Assembly (NCBI RefSeq): GCF_024580735.1
Contig: NZ_JANIJX010000006.1
Location: 91,865 to 155,864 of the forward strand
Direction: 5' to 3'
DNA length: 64,000 nt
Source of the DNA: Brevibacterium moorei
GTDB lineage: Bacteria > Actinomycetota > Actinomycetes > Actinomycetales > Brevibacteriaceae
Part shown: positions 23,180 through 32,415 of the stretch, piece by piece
How positions within the stretch are numbered: position 1 is the stretch's first letter
How the letters are laid out: every line of letters begins with the position of its first letter
Program-made: the position numbers and the translations under genes
Notes under the pieces: generated by a model
Told to the model about the DNA's origin: nothing
The model's database searches: none
The model's input: the letters and a program-made list of their open reading frames with translations, nothing else

Positions 23180-23836
23180 TCAGTTCAACAGAGCGAAGCC
23201 GATGCCGGCACCGGACAGTGCCGCCAGCCCGCCGGCCCGATCCTGCGGGACGGACAGGGTGATGACCGTGGTCGTCCCACCGAGTGCCCCATTGCCGCGC
23301 TTTTGCACCGCGGTGACCAGGGCCTCGGGGACAAGGGTGGAATCGCGCGATTCGCCCGTGTCCGCCGTGGCGTACACGCGGACCCGGTGGCCCGGCTGCA
23401 GGACGGAGGCGTAGGCCTCGTCCGCGATCCCCACGGGGACCAGGACATGGTCCTTCTGCGGGTGTCCGCTGCCAGGGGCCGCGACCGCCCCCGGCGTCAG
23501 CACCAATGCCCCTGGCAGGTTCTGTGCGGCCACCCTGCCCTCCAGCTGGGTCGGATCGGTGAAGTGCTCGTGGGGGAGGGCCTCGTCCGGCAGTCGGGCC
23601 AGCCGCAGGTCCGCTGCGGACAGTGTCGCGCCGGCAGCGATGTCCCTGGCTGCGACAACGACGGGTGCGCCGGTGGTGTCACGGGGCACCAGGGCCCAGG
23701 CCAGCAGGGTGACCGCCAGGCCGATGGCCACGCCGGCTGCGAGCCTGCGGTGATCGCGGATCGCCTGGAGCAGGCCTGCGTGGATGGGCACCCGAGCCGA
23801 GCGGGCGGATGACTGGACGGGGCCGAAGAGTCTCAT
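23180..23836 (-). CDS. SAF-domain membrane-anchored protein (CpaB/RcpC-like)
   Basis: 218 residues. One N-terminal membrane span (LAAGVAIGLAVTLLAWALV), then a SAF domain (VVVAARDIAAGATLSAADLRLARLP) and a second beta-rich part (HVLVPVGIADEAYASVLQPGHRVRVYA) like CpaB/RcpC pilus-assembly proteins. In this gene order it is a lone gene without a pilus cluster, so pilus function is uncertain. Confidence 0.8.
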   Translation of the reverse strand: MRLFGPVQSSARSARVPIHAGLLQAIRDHRRLAAGVAIGLAVTLLAWALVPRDTTGAPVVVAARDIAAGATLSAADLRLARLPDEALPHEHFTDPTQLEGRVAAQNLPGALVLTPGAVAAPGSGHPQKDHVLVPVGIADEAYASVLQPGHRVRVYATADTGESRDSTLVPEALVTAVQKRGNGALGGTTTVITLSVPQDRAGGLAALSGAGIGFALLN

Positions 23837-23948
23837 ATCGGCAGTCTGCGGGCACTGTGGTGCCCGAAAACAGCCCTACGGGTGAACCTGTGGATAAACC
23901 GCGACGATAGACGGCCCCTGTGACCTTCGGTCGGCCGCAGGCCTACCG

Positions 23949-24161
23949 TCAGTCGTTCGAGGAGGAGCCCGCGGCGGAAGGGCTCGAAGCGGAATCGGTC
24001 CGGTAGAAGCCGGAGCCCTTGAACGTCACACCCACCGTGCCGAAGTTCTTCCGGAGCCGGCCGCCGCACTCGGGGCATTCGGTCAGAGTCGCATCCGAGA
24101 ATTCCTGGTGGATGTCGAATGCGTGTCCGCAGTTCTTGCAGCTATAGGAGTACGTGGGCAT
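23949..24161 (-). CDS. FmdB-family zinc-ribbon protein
   Basis: 70 residues from ATG 24161, RBS AAGG; the longer upstream frame is out-of-frame sequence of the neighbour. MPTYSYSCKNCGHAFDIHQ and LTECPECGGRLRK give the two CxxC pairs of the FmdB regulatory-protein family, followed by a Ser/Ala-rich tail. Usual neighbour of 5-formyl-THF cyclo-ligase in Mycobacteriales. Confidence 0.9.
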   Translation of the reverse strand: MPTYSYSCKNCGHAFDIHQEFSDATLTECPECGGRLRKNFGTVGVTFKGSGFYRTDSASSPSAAGSSSND

Positions 24162-24199
24162 GGCGACCTTTCTTAAGACCTTAGGAATTATAGTCGTCG

Positions 24200-24835
24200 T
24201 CAGGAGTCGGTGTTGTGCTGACCCGACTCCGTGAGCACCGCCGGCACCCGCAGGTCCCAGGGCCGGGCGTCCACGGGAACCCCCAACTCGGCGGCGAAGC
24301 ACACGCCCACCACCTGGGTGCCCTCCGTCCCGGTCAGCGGGCGCAGCCCCTGCGGGCCGAAAGTGCGGTCGTAGAACCCCGCACCCTGCCCCAGTCTGGC
24401 GCCTGTCCGGTCGAAGCCCAGACCGGGCACCAGGACCAGGGCTTCGCGCCCCGTGCCGTCGCCGCCCAGCCGCAGCTCGGGAGCACCGACCCGCGGGCCG
24501 GCGGGTTCGCGGATACCCCACGGCCCGGTGGCGGGGATTTCGGCCAGGGGCCCCGTGACCCGGGCGAAGGCCAGGGGGCGATGAGGTGTGGTGACCGGCA
24601 GCCAGACCTCGGCTCCGGCGTCGTGCATCTGCTGCAGCAGGCCATCGACATCCGGTTCGCCCGGCAGTGCCGCATACCCCAACACGGTGTGGAACCGGGC
24701 CGGATCCCAGCCGGCCGGCGGGGTGAGCACGGGGTCCTGCGAGCGCTTACGGCGGGTGGCCCTGGCCGCGCGGACGGCGGCGCGCAATTCCGGCTTTCTA
24801 AGCCGGGGCTCATCTGCGGATTGGGTGGGGGACAT
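24200..24835 (-). CDS. 5-formyltetrahydrofolate cyclo-ligase
   Basis: 211 residues from ATG 24835 (a start at 24847 would add four). Signature elements: RKPELRAAVRAARATRR at the start, the ligand-binding VLVPGLGFDRTGARLGQGAGFYDRTF near residues 140-165, and a VDARPWDLRVPAVLTE end. Converts 5-formyl-THF with ATP to 5,10-methenyl-THF. Divergent from galU, sharing the 24,835-24,859 control region. Confidence 0.92.
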   Translation of the reverse strand: MSPTQSADEPRLRKPELRAAVRAARATRRKRSQDPVLTPPAGWDPARFHTVLGYAALPGEPDVDGLLQQMHDAGAEVWLPVTTPHRPLAFARVTGPLAEIPATGPWGIREPAGPRVGAPELRLGGDGTGREALVLVPGLGFDRTGARLGQGAGFYDRTFGPQGLRPLTGTEGTQVVGVCFAAELGVPVDARPWDLRVPAVLTESGQHNTDS

Positions 24836-24846
24836 GAACACCAGCA

Positions 24847-24858
24847 TAGAATGATCCT
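24847..24858 (+). promoter_or_regulatory. Leaderless galU promoter (-10)
   Basis: TAGAAT at 24847-24852 is followed six bases later by the galU ATG, fitting a leaderless transcript; no ribosome site precedes the start. A -35 is not evident. Confidence 0.55.
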
Positions 24859-25764
24859 ATGAGTGAACAGAAAGTCAAGCGTGTGAAGAAGGCCGTCATC
24901 CCCGTGGCCGGCCTGGGCACCCGCTTCCTGCCCGCAACGAAGGCCACACCGAAGGAAATGCTGCCGGTGGTCGACAAGCCGGCCATCCAGTACGTCGTGG
25001 AAGAGGCCGTGCACGCCGGGCTCGAGGACGTCCTGATGATCACCGGGCGCAATAAGCGGCCGCTGGAGGACCACTTCGACCACGTCGACGGGCTCGAGGC
25101 GGCGCTGAAGGCCAAGGGCGATGAGAAGAAGCTGGAGCTGGTCGAGTACTCCTCGGAACTGGCCGACATCCACTATGTGCGCCAGGGTGAGCCGTTGGGC
25201 CTGGGCCACGCGGTCCTCAAGGGCGAACTGCACGTGGGTGACAATCCCTTCGCCGTGCTGCTCGGTGACGACCTGATCGACGAGCGCAATCCCATCCTGC
25301 CCGAGATGATCCGGGTCCAGGAGGCCACCGGCGGTTGCGTCGTGGCGCTCATGGAGGTCCCCGCCGACCAGATCCACCTGTACGGCTGCGCAGCGGTCGA
25401 ACCCTGCGAGGACGTCGACGGGGCGGTGCGCATCACCGGTCTGGTGGAGAAGCCCGACGCCGCCGAGGCACCCTCGAACTATGCGATCATCGGCCGGTAC
25501 GTGCTGGCCCCGGAGATCTTCGACGTCCTCAAGGAGACCCAGCCCGGCCGCGGCAATGAAATCCAGCTGACCGATGCGCTGCAGACCCTGGCCCAGGACG
25601 ATGCCTCGGGTGGCGTCTACGGCGTCGTGTTCGATGGCCTGCGCTACGATACGGGGGACAAGCTCAGCTATCTCAAGGCCGTCGTCACAATTGCCGGCAG
25701 CCGCGATGACCTGGGCGAGGAGCTCAATGCCTGGTTGCGGGACTACGTCGCGGGCCTCGACTGA
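24859..25764 (+). CDS. galU: UTP-glucose-1-phosphate uridylyltransferase
   Basis: 301 residues. Nucleotidyltransferase signature VIPVAGLGTRFLPATKATPKEM at residues 13-34 and VVDKPAIQYVVEEAV after it; GDDLIDERNP further on; C-terminal YDTGDKLSYLKAVV. Makes UDP-glucose for wall and trehalose synthesis. Start ATG 24859 is supported by the leaderless -10 and the MSEQKVKRVKKAVIP N-terminus. Confidence 0.96.
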   Translation: MSEQKVKRVKKAVIPVAGLGTRFLPATKATPKEMLPVVDKPAIQYVVEEAVHAGLEDVLMITGRNKRPLEDHFDHVDGLEAALKAKGDEKKLELVEYSSELADIHYVRQGEPLGLGHAVLKGELHVGDNPFAVLLGDDLIDERNPILPEMIRVQEATGGCVVALMEVPADQIHLYGCAAVEPCEDVDGAVRITGLVEKPDAAEAPSNYAIIGRYVLAPEIFDVLKETQPGRGNEIQLTDALQTLAQDDASGGVYGVVFDGLRYDTGDKLSYLKAVVTIAGSRDDLGEELNAWLRDYVAGLD

Positions 25765-25803
25765 GACCCCACCACACCCGATGAGCACCACCGAAGGCGG
25801 ACG

Positions 25804-26439
25804 ATGACCAGCCATGACCGGCTCTACAGCGCCCTGTTGGTGGTCGCGGACACAACGACGCCGCCCCAGGTGATGAGTGTGGCAGGCGATGTGCTGGCCG
25901 GCCACGACTTCACGGTCCGCCGTGCTGCGGCGCCGGTGTCGGAACTGGCCGGATTGTGCACGGGCAATGCGGGTGGTGTCGATGTGGTGGTGGTCGTGGC
26001 CCGGCTCAGCCCGGGTCGCGGCAACGACGCGTCGGCCCGGATCCGGCGGGTGCTCGAGCACCCGCTGCCGGGACTGAGCGAATTGGTCCGTTCCATCCAG
26101 TACGCCTCCGGCTATGGGCGGGCGATGTTCGAGGACTGCGCAGCCGGTTGGATCGGGACGACCCTGGTGCTGGTCCTGCCCGCTGACACCGGGGCGATCT
26201 TCGATTCGCTCCACGAAGTCCTGCCACTGCTGATCGAGGTGTCCTATGGCGTCCAGCCCACCGACTCCGATTTCTTCCTGCCCGATTCGCCGGGCCTGGC
26301 CGAGGACCCCATCCCCCTGCGCGGCGCTCAGCGCGAGGCCAAGATCCTGCACCTGCCGACGCGCCCGCGGCCCGATTCCAGCCGGGCCCCCGGCGCGGGT
26401 CCGGACGATGACCCCGACACACCCCTGGGGAGCGCCTGA
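25804..26439 (+). CDS. Degenerate MogA/MoaB-like protein at the Glp position
   Basis: 211 residues. Residues 8-145 follow the MogA/MoaB pattern (SALLVVADTTTP start; ASARIRRVLEHPLPGLSELVRSIQYASG; ...AAGWIGTTLVLVLPADTGAIFDSLHEVLPLL), but the GGTGxxxRD active-site loop is replaced by ARLSPGRGNDAS. Mycobacteria have MoeA1 (Rv0994) and corynebacteria the gephyrin-like Glp between galU and rimJ; here only a single, apparently non-catalytic MoCF-type domain is present, with a disordered C-terminal tail. Overlaps rimJ by one base. A scaffold role is inference. Confidence 0.6.
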   Translation: MTSHDRLYSALLVVADTTTPPQVMSVAGDVLAGHDFTVRRAAAPVSELAGLCTGNAGGVDVVVVVARLSPGRGNDASARIRRVLEHPLPGLSELVRSIQYASGYGRAMFEDCAAGWIGTTLVLVLPADTGAIFDSLHEVLPLLIEVSYGVQPTDSDFFLPDSPGLAEDPIPLRGAQREAKILHLPTRPRPDSSRAPGAGPDDDPDTPLGSA

Positions 26440-27038
26440 TGGGACAGTGGCCGGTGCGGCTGAGCGATGGCGAACTCGAGCTGCGTCCCCTGGCCCGCTC
26501 CGATGCCCGTGCCTACGCCGAGGTCAGAGCGCACAACCGTGACTGGTTGCGCCCCTGGGAGGCGAGCTATCCGAACGGGCAGAAGGTGGAGACCGACTTC
26601 AAGCGGGTGCGCAGCGGACTGACCCGCGCGGCCCGGTCCGGTGATTTCCTGCCATTCGCCCTGAGCGTCGACGGGCACTTCCGCGGTCAGCTGACGGTGT
26701 CGGGTCTGCAGTGGGGTTCGATCTGCGGAGCGAGCCTGGGCTATTGGATCGACCGCCGGGTCGCGGGCCGGGGTCTGACCCCGCGGGCCGTGGCACTGGC
26801 CTGTGACTACTGCTTCCTCACACTGGGGCTGCACCGGATGGAGATCAACATCCGACCGGAGAACGCGGCGAGTCTGCGAGTCGTGGAGAAACTGGGATTC
26901 GTCTACGAGGGCCTGCGCCGCGGCTATATGCACATCGACGGGCAGTGGGCCGATCACCTGAGTTTCGCGCTCTTGGCCACGGATGTGCCCGAGGGGCTGC
27001 TGACCGCCTACCGGCGTGCGGGGCGCGCGGGCGGCTAG
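26439..27038 (+). CDS. rimJ: RimJ-family GNAT N-acetyltransferase
   Basis: 199 residues. GNAT fold: LELRPLARSDARAYAEVR at the start, LGYWIDRRVAGRGLTPRAVALACDYCF with the acetyl-CoA loop, and MEINIRPENAASLRVVEKLGFVYEG with the typical NxxSxxxxxKxGF end. Ribosomal-protein alanine acetyltransferase type; conserved place after galU. Starts on the last base of the upstream gene. Confidence 0.88.
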   Translation: MGQWPVRLSDGELELRPLARSDARAYAEVRAHNRDWLRPWEASYPNGQKVETDFKRVRSGLTRAARSGDFLPFALSVDGHFRGQLTVSGLQWGSICGASLGYWIDRRVAGRGLTPRAVALACDYCFLTLGLHRMEINIRPENAASLRVVEKLGFVYEGLRRGYMHIDGQWADHLSFALLATDVPEGLLTAYRRAGRAGG

Positions 27039-27223
27039 CAGTCGGCGCGGTGCTCAGGTCCACAGAGGGTCGGGGCCCGGGTGGGCCTCGGATTTCCGGT
27101 GGCGTGCACCCGGTGTGATTCCGATTACCGGTATGCCTGCGAATGTGGGCCTACACATGTGAGAGTCCTAGGAATTCTTGCGTGTTCGCGGACACGCCAG
27201 GTTTTATCCTCTCCCCGGACGGT

Positions 27224-27243
27224 TACTCACCCTAGGGTGAGTA
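27224..27243. promoter_or_regulatory. 20-bp perfect palindrome at the start of the membrane-protein gene
   Basis: TACTCACCCTAGGGTGAGTA is perfectly self-complementary and ends two bases before the GTG start at 27245. A TATCCT -10 candidate sits at 27205-27210, so a bound regulator would sit at the transcription and translation start. No regulator is assigned. Confidence 0.6.
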
Positions 27244-27244
27244 T

Positions 27245-29008
27245 GTGGATACCAGCATCGCGATCGCAGTCATCGTCACCGTGTTGTTCGTGTTCGCCCT
27301 GCCCCTTCTGGCTCGCCGTGGGGATACTGCGGCCCAGGAGTCCCAGCGCGACACGCTGCCGGAGACCGCCCTTCCCGTGACAGCGGACGTGGACGTGCGC
27401 GCCGACTGCGGTGCGGCAGGCTCCCTGCCGGGGATACTCACCCCGACGGCCCGACCGTCGCTGCCCCTGTCAGGGACGGCGGAGTCCGCCCCGGCGGCCC
27501 ATCTCATCCTGGGCCCGCAGACGCCCCGTCTGCGCGTGGTCGAGGGCGACCTGGCGCGCGGCGCCGGTGTGTCCGGCGGACTCGAACAGGACGGCGCCGA
27601 ACAGGGCGTCGAACAGCCGGAGGAACAGGTGCTGCCGATGGCGGTGGGGCAGGGGGCTCCCATCGTACTGGAAACCCAGTCCGGACCCGGCGAGTCGGCC
27701 GGGGCACCCACCGGATTGCACATCGTGGGGTCGTCAGATATCAGAGTTCATGACAGGATGGATGATCACGGCTCCATCGGCAGCACCCTCGGACCCACAT
27801 CGTCGACCACTGCAGGTTTGGATATGACTATGCACAATGCGCAGCACCGTCCCGGTACGCACGTGACCCATGGTCCGGCCCACCGGCCCACCGCCCGGAC
27901 GTCCACCCCCCGGGTGGACTCGAGCGCCGCTCCGGCCCGATCGACCGCCACCCCACGGGCGGCGGGACTCAAGCGCATGTTCGGGTTGTCCTTCGCCGTA
28001 TTCGGCCTGGTCGCCCTGGTCACGGCGGTGCTGAGCATCTTCACCTCGCTGCTGCTGGCCGTGCCAGTGCTCTCGGCGGCTCTGAGCCTGAGCAGCCTGT
28101 TGGTCGTCGTCTTCCTGAATTTCACCGCCGACGAGGCCCCCGCCATGAGCGAGCGGCCCGCCGAGCGGCCCGTGGTTGAGCGTCCTGCCGCGCAGCGGAA
28201 CGCAGCAGGCCGGTCCACCGGATCGCAGCGCCCGGCCCCGGCAGACGAAAACGCTCGCTCGGCTGGGCAGGAGAAGGTACGTCCCAGGGCCCAGGACCGG
28301 CCTGCCGCCGCCACCGAATCGAAGCCGCGCTCCCGGGCCGCCGCCGGAGTTCGCACCCCGGCGCAGGCCTCGCAGGCGGCAGCGGTCCGTCAGGCGCGTC
28401 TCGCCAGGGCCGCTCAGACCGCCGCAGCACAGGCCCCGCGCCCGGAGGAGACGTCCAGCGCTGCCGGCCCCGCCCCGACCGTTCCGCAGCGGCCGGACCG
28501 GGTGCCGGCGCCGGTGGTCATCGGCCACGATGAAGAGGACACGAACGTCATCATGCGCCGTGGGTCCGCAGCCCCCGGAAAGGCGAGCCCCGCTGCTGCG
28601 CAGGGCTCCAAGCCGGCCGCGCCCGCGGCGCCGGACGAGCCGGAGGCGGCTCCCGCCCCTGCCGCGCCCGAACTGCACCTGGGCTCGGCGTGGAAGCCGG
28701 CCGGCGTGCCCGTTCCCACCTATGTCAACGCCCCCGAGGTGCCGCGTGTGGCCTCGGCCGCCCGCCAGGCTGATGCCGCTTCCTACGCCGGCGGTCATCG
28801 TGATGCCGCGGCGGAGTCCTTCGTCGCCGAAGTCGGTGAGCGTGCAGAACTGACTGATGCGAGCCGCGAGGACGGGCCCCTGGCCCATGGCCGCGCGGCC
28901 ATCCGCGGTGGGGAGTCGAAGCGCTCCAGTGCCGCCGTCGAGCTGCCGGCGACCGGGACTTCCGGTCTGGGCTCGCTGGACGACGTGCTGGCCCGCCGTC
29001 GCGCCTGA
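27245..29008 (+). CDS. Disordered membrane protein, candidate Glp-receptor (GlpR) counterpart
   Basis: 587 residues from GTG 27245. One N-terminal span (SIAIAVIVTVLFVFALPLL), a long low-complexity stretch, two more spans near residues 245-290 (FGLSFAVFGLVALVTAVLS and LLLAVPVLSAALSLSSLLV), then a 300-residue Ala/Pro/Arg/Glu-rich disordered tail. Gene position after galU-x-rimJ matches Rv0996 and the corynebacterial Glp receptor, a cell-division factor. Function by synteny and topology only. Confidence 0.55.
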   Translation: MDTSIAIAVIVTVLFVFALPLLARRGDTAAQESQRDTLPETALPVTADVDVRADCGAAGSLPGILTPTARPSLPLSGTAESAPAAHLILGPQTPRLRVVEGDLARGAGVSGGLEQDGAEQGVEQPEEQVLPMAVGQGAPIVLETQSGPGESAGAPTGLHIVGSSDIRVHDRMDDHGSIGSTLGPTSSTTAGLDMTMHNAQHRPGTHVTHGPAHRPTARTSTPRVDSSAAPARSTATPRAAGLKRMFGLSFAVFGLVALVTAVLSIFTSLLLAVPVLSAALSLSSLLVVVFLNFTADEAPAMSERPAERPVVERPAAQRNAAGRSTGSQRPAPADENARSAGQEKVRPRAQDRPAAATESKPRSRAAAGVRTPAQASQAAAVRQARLARAAQTAAAQAPRPEETSSAAGPAPTVPQRPDRVPAPVVIGHDEEDTNVIMRRGSAAPGKASPAAAQGSKPAAPAAPDEPEAAPAPAAPELHLGSAWKPAGVPVPTYVNAPEVPRVASAARQADAASYAGGHRDAAAESFVAEVGERAELTDASREDGPLAHGRAAIRGGESKRSSAAVELPATGTSGLGSLDDVLARRRA

Positions 29009-29110
29009 GCGGGCGGCTGCCCGGTAGCTGGTGCCCGGCGTGAGTTCGAGCGGGCCCAGCGGCTTCGAACGGCAGTGGCTTCGAACGGCGGAGCATAGGG
29101 CAGAACCCAT

Positions 29111-29149
29111 GACGAGGCCCCGATCCTGATCAGGATCGGGGCCCTCGTC
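29111..29149. terminator. Strong terminator palindrome
   Basis: CCCCGATCCTGA at 29118-29129 pairs perfectly with TCAGGATCGGGG at 29130-29141, extended by GACGAGG/CCTCGTC outside. It separates convergent genes ending at 29008 and 29255. Confidence 0.75.
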
Positions 29150-29254
29150 TATTCGGCGCCGGTGGGCGGGCCTTGGGCCACTCGAGGGGTCCTGCCCGGC
29201 ACCCGGGGGTGAGCAGGGCCGCCGGGCGGCGGTGCGCCGCCCGGCGGCATCGGC

Positions 29255-30715
29255 TCAGGCGAAGCGGGGGACCGCAGTGTACTTGGTCTCGAGGAACTCG
29301 TCGATGCCGACCGAACCGCCCTCACGGCCCAGACCGGACTGCTTGACGCCACCGAAGGGCGCAGCCGGGTTCGACACCAGACCGGTGTTCAGGCCGATCA
29401 TGCCGCATTCCAGCCGCTCCGAGAGGTCCAGGCCGCGCTGCAGATTCTCCGTGAACAGGTAACCCGCCAGGCCGAAATCGGTCTCATTGGCCTTCTCGAT
29501 GGCCTCGTCGTCGGTGTCGAAGACGATGATCGGGGCGACCGGGCCGAAGATCTCCTCGCTGCGCAGGGCAACGTGCTCCGGGATATCGGTGACGACGGTC
29601 GGCGCGTAGAAGAAGCCGGCGCCCTCAACCTTCGCCCCACCGGTGACCACCGTCGCGCCGGCGGCCACGGCCTCGTCGACCAGGCCGGCGACCTTGTCGC
29701 GCGCGGCCTCCTCGACCAGCGGACCGACCTCGATGCCGTCTTCCAGACCGTTGCCCACGGTCATCGCCGACATCCGCGCGGCCAGCTTCTGGGTGAACTC
29801 CTCGGCCACCGCACGGTGGACGAAGAAGCGGTTGGCAGCCGTGCAGGCCTCGCCGATATTGCGCATCTTGGCCAGCATTGCGCCCTCGACGGCCTTGTCG
29901 ACGTCGGCATCCTCGCAGACGACGAACGGGGCGTTGCCACCCAGTTCCATGGACGTCTTCATAACGCCCTTGGCGGCCTGTTCGAGCAGGCCCACACCCA
30001 CCTCGGTCGAACCGGTGAAGGTGATCTTGCGGGCGATGCCCGACTCCATCCAGGGGGTGACCACGCGGCGCGCGGAGTTGGAGGTGACGACGTTGAGCAC
30101 ACCGGCGGGCAGACCGGCTTCCTCCAGGATCTCCGTGAGGAAGAAGGAGGTCAGCGGCGTCAGCTTGGCGGGCTTGAGCACCATGGTGCAGCCGGCGGCG
30201 ATCGCCGGGCCGATCTTGCGAGTGCCCATGGCCAGGGGGAAGTTCCAGGGGGTGACGAGGATGGCGGGACCCACCGGTTCCTTCGAGACCATGATGCGGG
30301 TGTTGCCATCGGTGGAGTTCATGAACTCGCCCTTGACACGGACGGCCTCTTCGGAGAACCAGCGGAAGAACTCGCCGCCGTAGCTCACCTCGCCCAGGGC
30401 CTCGGAGAAGGGCTTGCCCATCTCCGCGGTCATCACCGCTGCGATCTCGTTCTTGCGCTCGCCCAGCAGTTCGAAGGCGCGGCGCAGGATCTCACCGCGT
30501 TCGCGGGCGGGGACCCGGGCCCAGGACTTCTGCGTCTCGCCTGCGACCCTGATCGCCTCGAGCGCATCGGCCTCGGATGCATCGGCGATCTGGGTGAGGA
30601 CCTCACCGGTGGCGGGGTTGACGACGTCGATGGTCTTGCCGCCCTCGGCATCGCGCCACTGGCCGTTGATGTAAACCCCGGTGTGGAGCTTGTCGATGAT
30701 GGCTTGCACGTCCAT
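29255..30715 (-). CDS. gabD: Succinate-semialdehyde dehydrogenase (aldehyde dehydrogenase family)
   Basis: 486 residues from ATG 30715; AAAGG upstream. Motifs: TPWNFPLAM, KPAKLTPLTS, general base ELGGNAPFVV and catalytic Cys in GEACTAANRFFV; C-terminal GGVKQSGLGREGG. Closest to GabD-type enzymes oxidising succinate semialdehyde to succinate with NAD(P)+. The next gene over, a C4-dicarboxylate symporter, is divergent. Confidence 0.85.
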   Translation of the reverse strand: MDVQAIIDKLHTGVYINGQWRDAEGGKTIDVVNPATGEVLTQIADASEADALEAIRVAGETQKSWARVPARERGEILRRAFELLGERKNEIAAVMTAEMGKPFSEALGEVSYGGEFFRWFSEEAVRVKGEFMNSTDGNTRIMVSKEPVGPAILVTPWNFPLAMGTRKIGPAIAAGCTMVLKPAKLTPLTSFFLTEILEEAGLPAGVLNVVTSNSARRVVTPWMESGIARKITFTGSTEVGVGLLEQAAKGVMKTSMELGGNAPFVVCEDADVDKAVEGAMLAKMRNIGEACTAANRFFVHRAVAEEFTQKLAARMSAMTVGNGLEDGIEVGPLVEEAARDKVAGLVDEAVAAGATVVTGGAKVEGAGFFYAPTVVTDIPEHVALRSEEIFGPVAPIIVFDTDDEAIEKANETDFGLAGYLFTENLQRGLDLSERLECGMIGLNTGLVSNPAAPFGGVKQSGLGREGGSVGIDEFLETKYTAVPRFA

Positions 30716-31002
30716 GTTGCTGTGCCTTTCGTTAAGGGATAAGCGGGTGCTCGCGAGGGTTACACCCTTGGGGCCAAGTGTAGTAGGAAACCCCCGACCA
30801 CCCCAGGGACACGGTTCACCTGGTGGGACGGGGCGCGGGTGTATGCGATGTGCAAATGGTTTGACCTGGAAGGGAACTGGATGTTCAATGGGAAAGGTGT
30901 GGGCCTTCCCCGGCCCAGCACGCACATCCCTACCCCACACAATCCCCGATATGCGTCCCGCCGCCGTGCGCGGACCCGCTTATTGCCCAAAGGAGCATCC
31001 CC

Positions 31003-32307
31003 ATGACATCGTCGCCGACCCCGGCTGCGCCCACTTCTCCCGCACCCCCTGCGGCCGTGAAACACAGGGACCGGACCCACTGGCTCTACATCGGCGTGAT
31101 CTTCGCCGTGGTTCTGGGCGTCATCGTCGGCCTCATGACCGGCCCCGCCGCCGGCGGACTGCAGGTTCTGGCCGATATCTTCATCGCGCTGATCAAGATG
31201 ATCATCGCCCCGGTCATCTTCTGCACCATCGTCACCGGCGTGGGCGCGATCGCGAAGGCCAGCACCGTCGGCAAAGTCGGCATCATGGCGATCGTGTACT
31301 TCCTCATCATGTCGACCCTGGCCCTGATCATCGGGTTGTTCGTCGGCAATGTCATCCATCCCGGTGACGGACTGCACCTGAGCGCGTACGAGGCGGGCAA
31401 GTCCGGTGGCGGGCACGGCGCCTGGGATATGGTCTTCGAGATCATCCCCGGCGATGTGCCCGTGCTGCCGACCCTGTTCACCGCGCTGCTGGTGGGCTTC
31501 GCCCTGCAGGGAATGGGGGAGAAGGGGCAGCCGCTGTTGGAGCTGGTCCAGGTCATTCAGAAGGTCGTTCTGAAGATCATGTCATGGATCATGTGGACGG
31601 CCCCGTTCGGCGCCTTCGGGGCGATCGCTGCGGTGGTCGGCAAGACGGGGTGGGCCGCCATCGGTTCGCTGGCGATCCTGATGGGTGCCTTCTACCTGAC
31701 GTGCATCCTGTTCATCGCCGTGATCCTGGGGCTGGTGCTCAAGTTGTTCACCGGCTTCAACATCTTCAAACTCATGAAGTACCTGGGCAAGGAATACCTG
31801 TTGATCTTCTCGACCTCCTCGTCCGAATCCGCACTGCCCCGGCTGATCGCCAAGATGGAGCACATCGGCGTGTCCAAGCCCGTGGTGGGCATCGTCGTGC
31901 CCACCGGATACTCCTTCAACCTCGACGGCACCGCGATCTACCTGACCATGTCGGCGCTGTTCGTCGCCAATGCGATGGGTGATCCGATGAATCTGGGCCA
32001 GCAGATCTCCCTGCTGGTCGTCATGATCATCGCGGCCAAGGGAGCCGCCGGGGTCTCCGGTGCGGGACTGTCCACCCTGGCCGCCGGCCTGTCCGCCCAC
32101 AAGCCGGAGATGCTGGGCGGAATGGGCGTGATCGTGGGCATCGACAAGTTCATGTCAGAAGCCCGCGCCCTGACCAACTTCACCGGCAACGCCGTCGCCA
32201 CCCTGCTGGTCGGCACCTGGACGAAGGAAGTCGACAAGGAGCAGGTCCAACGCGTCCTCAACGGCAGCGATCCCTTCGACGAGGTGAACTTCGTCGACGA
32301 ACACTGA
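31003..32307 (+). CDS. dctA: DctA-type dicarboxylate:cation symporter
   Basis: 434 residues, ATG 31003 with AAAGGAG. Eight-helix sodium/dicarboxylate fold: the serine-rich hairpin (FSTSSSESALP), the substrate motif (VVPTGYSFNLDGTAIYLTM) and the C-terminal (KFMSEARALTNFTGNAVAT) are all present. Imports C4 acids such as succinate, fumarate or malate with protons or sodium. Confidence 0.93.
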   Translation: MTSSPTPAAPTSPAPPAAVKHRDRTHWLYIGVIFAVVLGVIVGLMTGPAAGGLQVLADIFIALIKMIIAPVIFCTIVTGVGAIAKASTVGKVGIMAIVYFLIMSTLALIIGLFVGNVIHPGDGLHLSAYEAGKSGGGHGAWDMVFEIIPGDVPVLPTLFTALLVGFALQGMGEKGQPLLELVQVIQKVVLKIMSWIMWTAPFGAFGAIAAVVGKTGWAAIGSLAILMGAFYLTCILFIAVILGLVLKLFTGFNIFKLMKYLGKEYLLIFSTSSSESALPRLIAKMEHIGVSKPVVGIVVPTGYSFNLDGTAIYLTMSALFVANAMGDPMNLGQQISLLVVMIIAAKGAAGVSGAGLSTLAAGLSAHKPEMLGGMGVIVGIDKFMSEARALTNFTGNAVATLLVGTWTKEVDKEQVQRVLNGSDPFDEVNFVDEH

Positions 32308-32330
32308 GCGCCGGGCATCCGGTTAGCGCG

Positions 32331-32415
32331 TAGACACCAAGCCGGCGCATAGACACCATCCTGGCGCGGGATCTACCTGCTATAGCACGTAAATCCCGCG
32401 CCAGGATGGTGTCTA
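32331..32415. repeat. Palindromic repeat element, left copy
   Basis: Two 19-bp direct units starting AGACACCA (32332, 32351) run into a 23-bp perfect inverted repeat, arms 32350-32372 and 32393-32415, around a 20-bp spacer (CTACCTGCTATAGCACGTAA). The same inner palindrome and spacer occur at 33674-33726. The two copies bracket the AbiEi-like gene. Confidence 0.8.

Noticed and set aside
24334..26352. 672-codon minus-strand frame across galU
   Set aside because: Antisense to a clear galU gene; GC-driven shadow.
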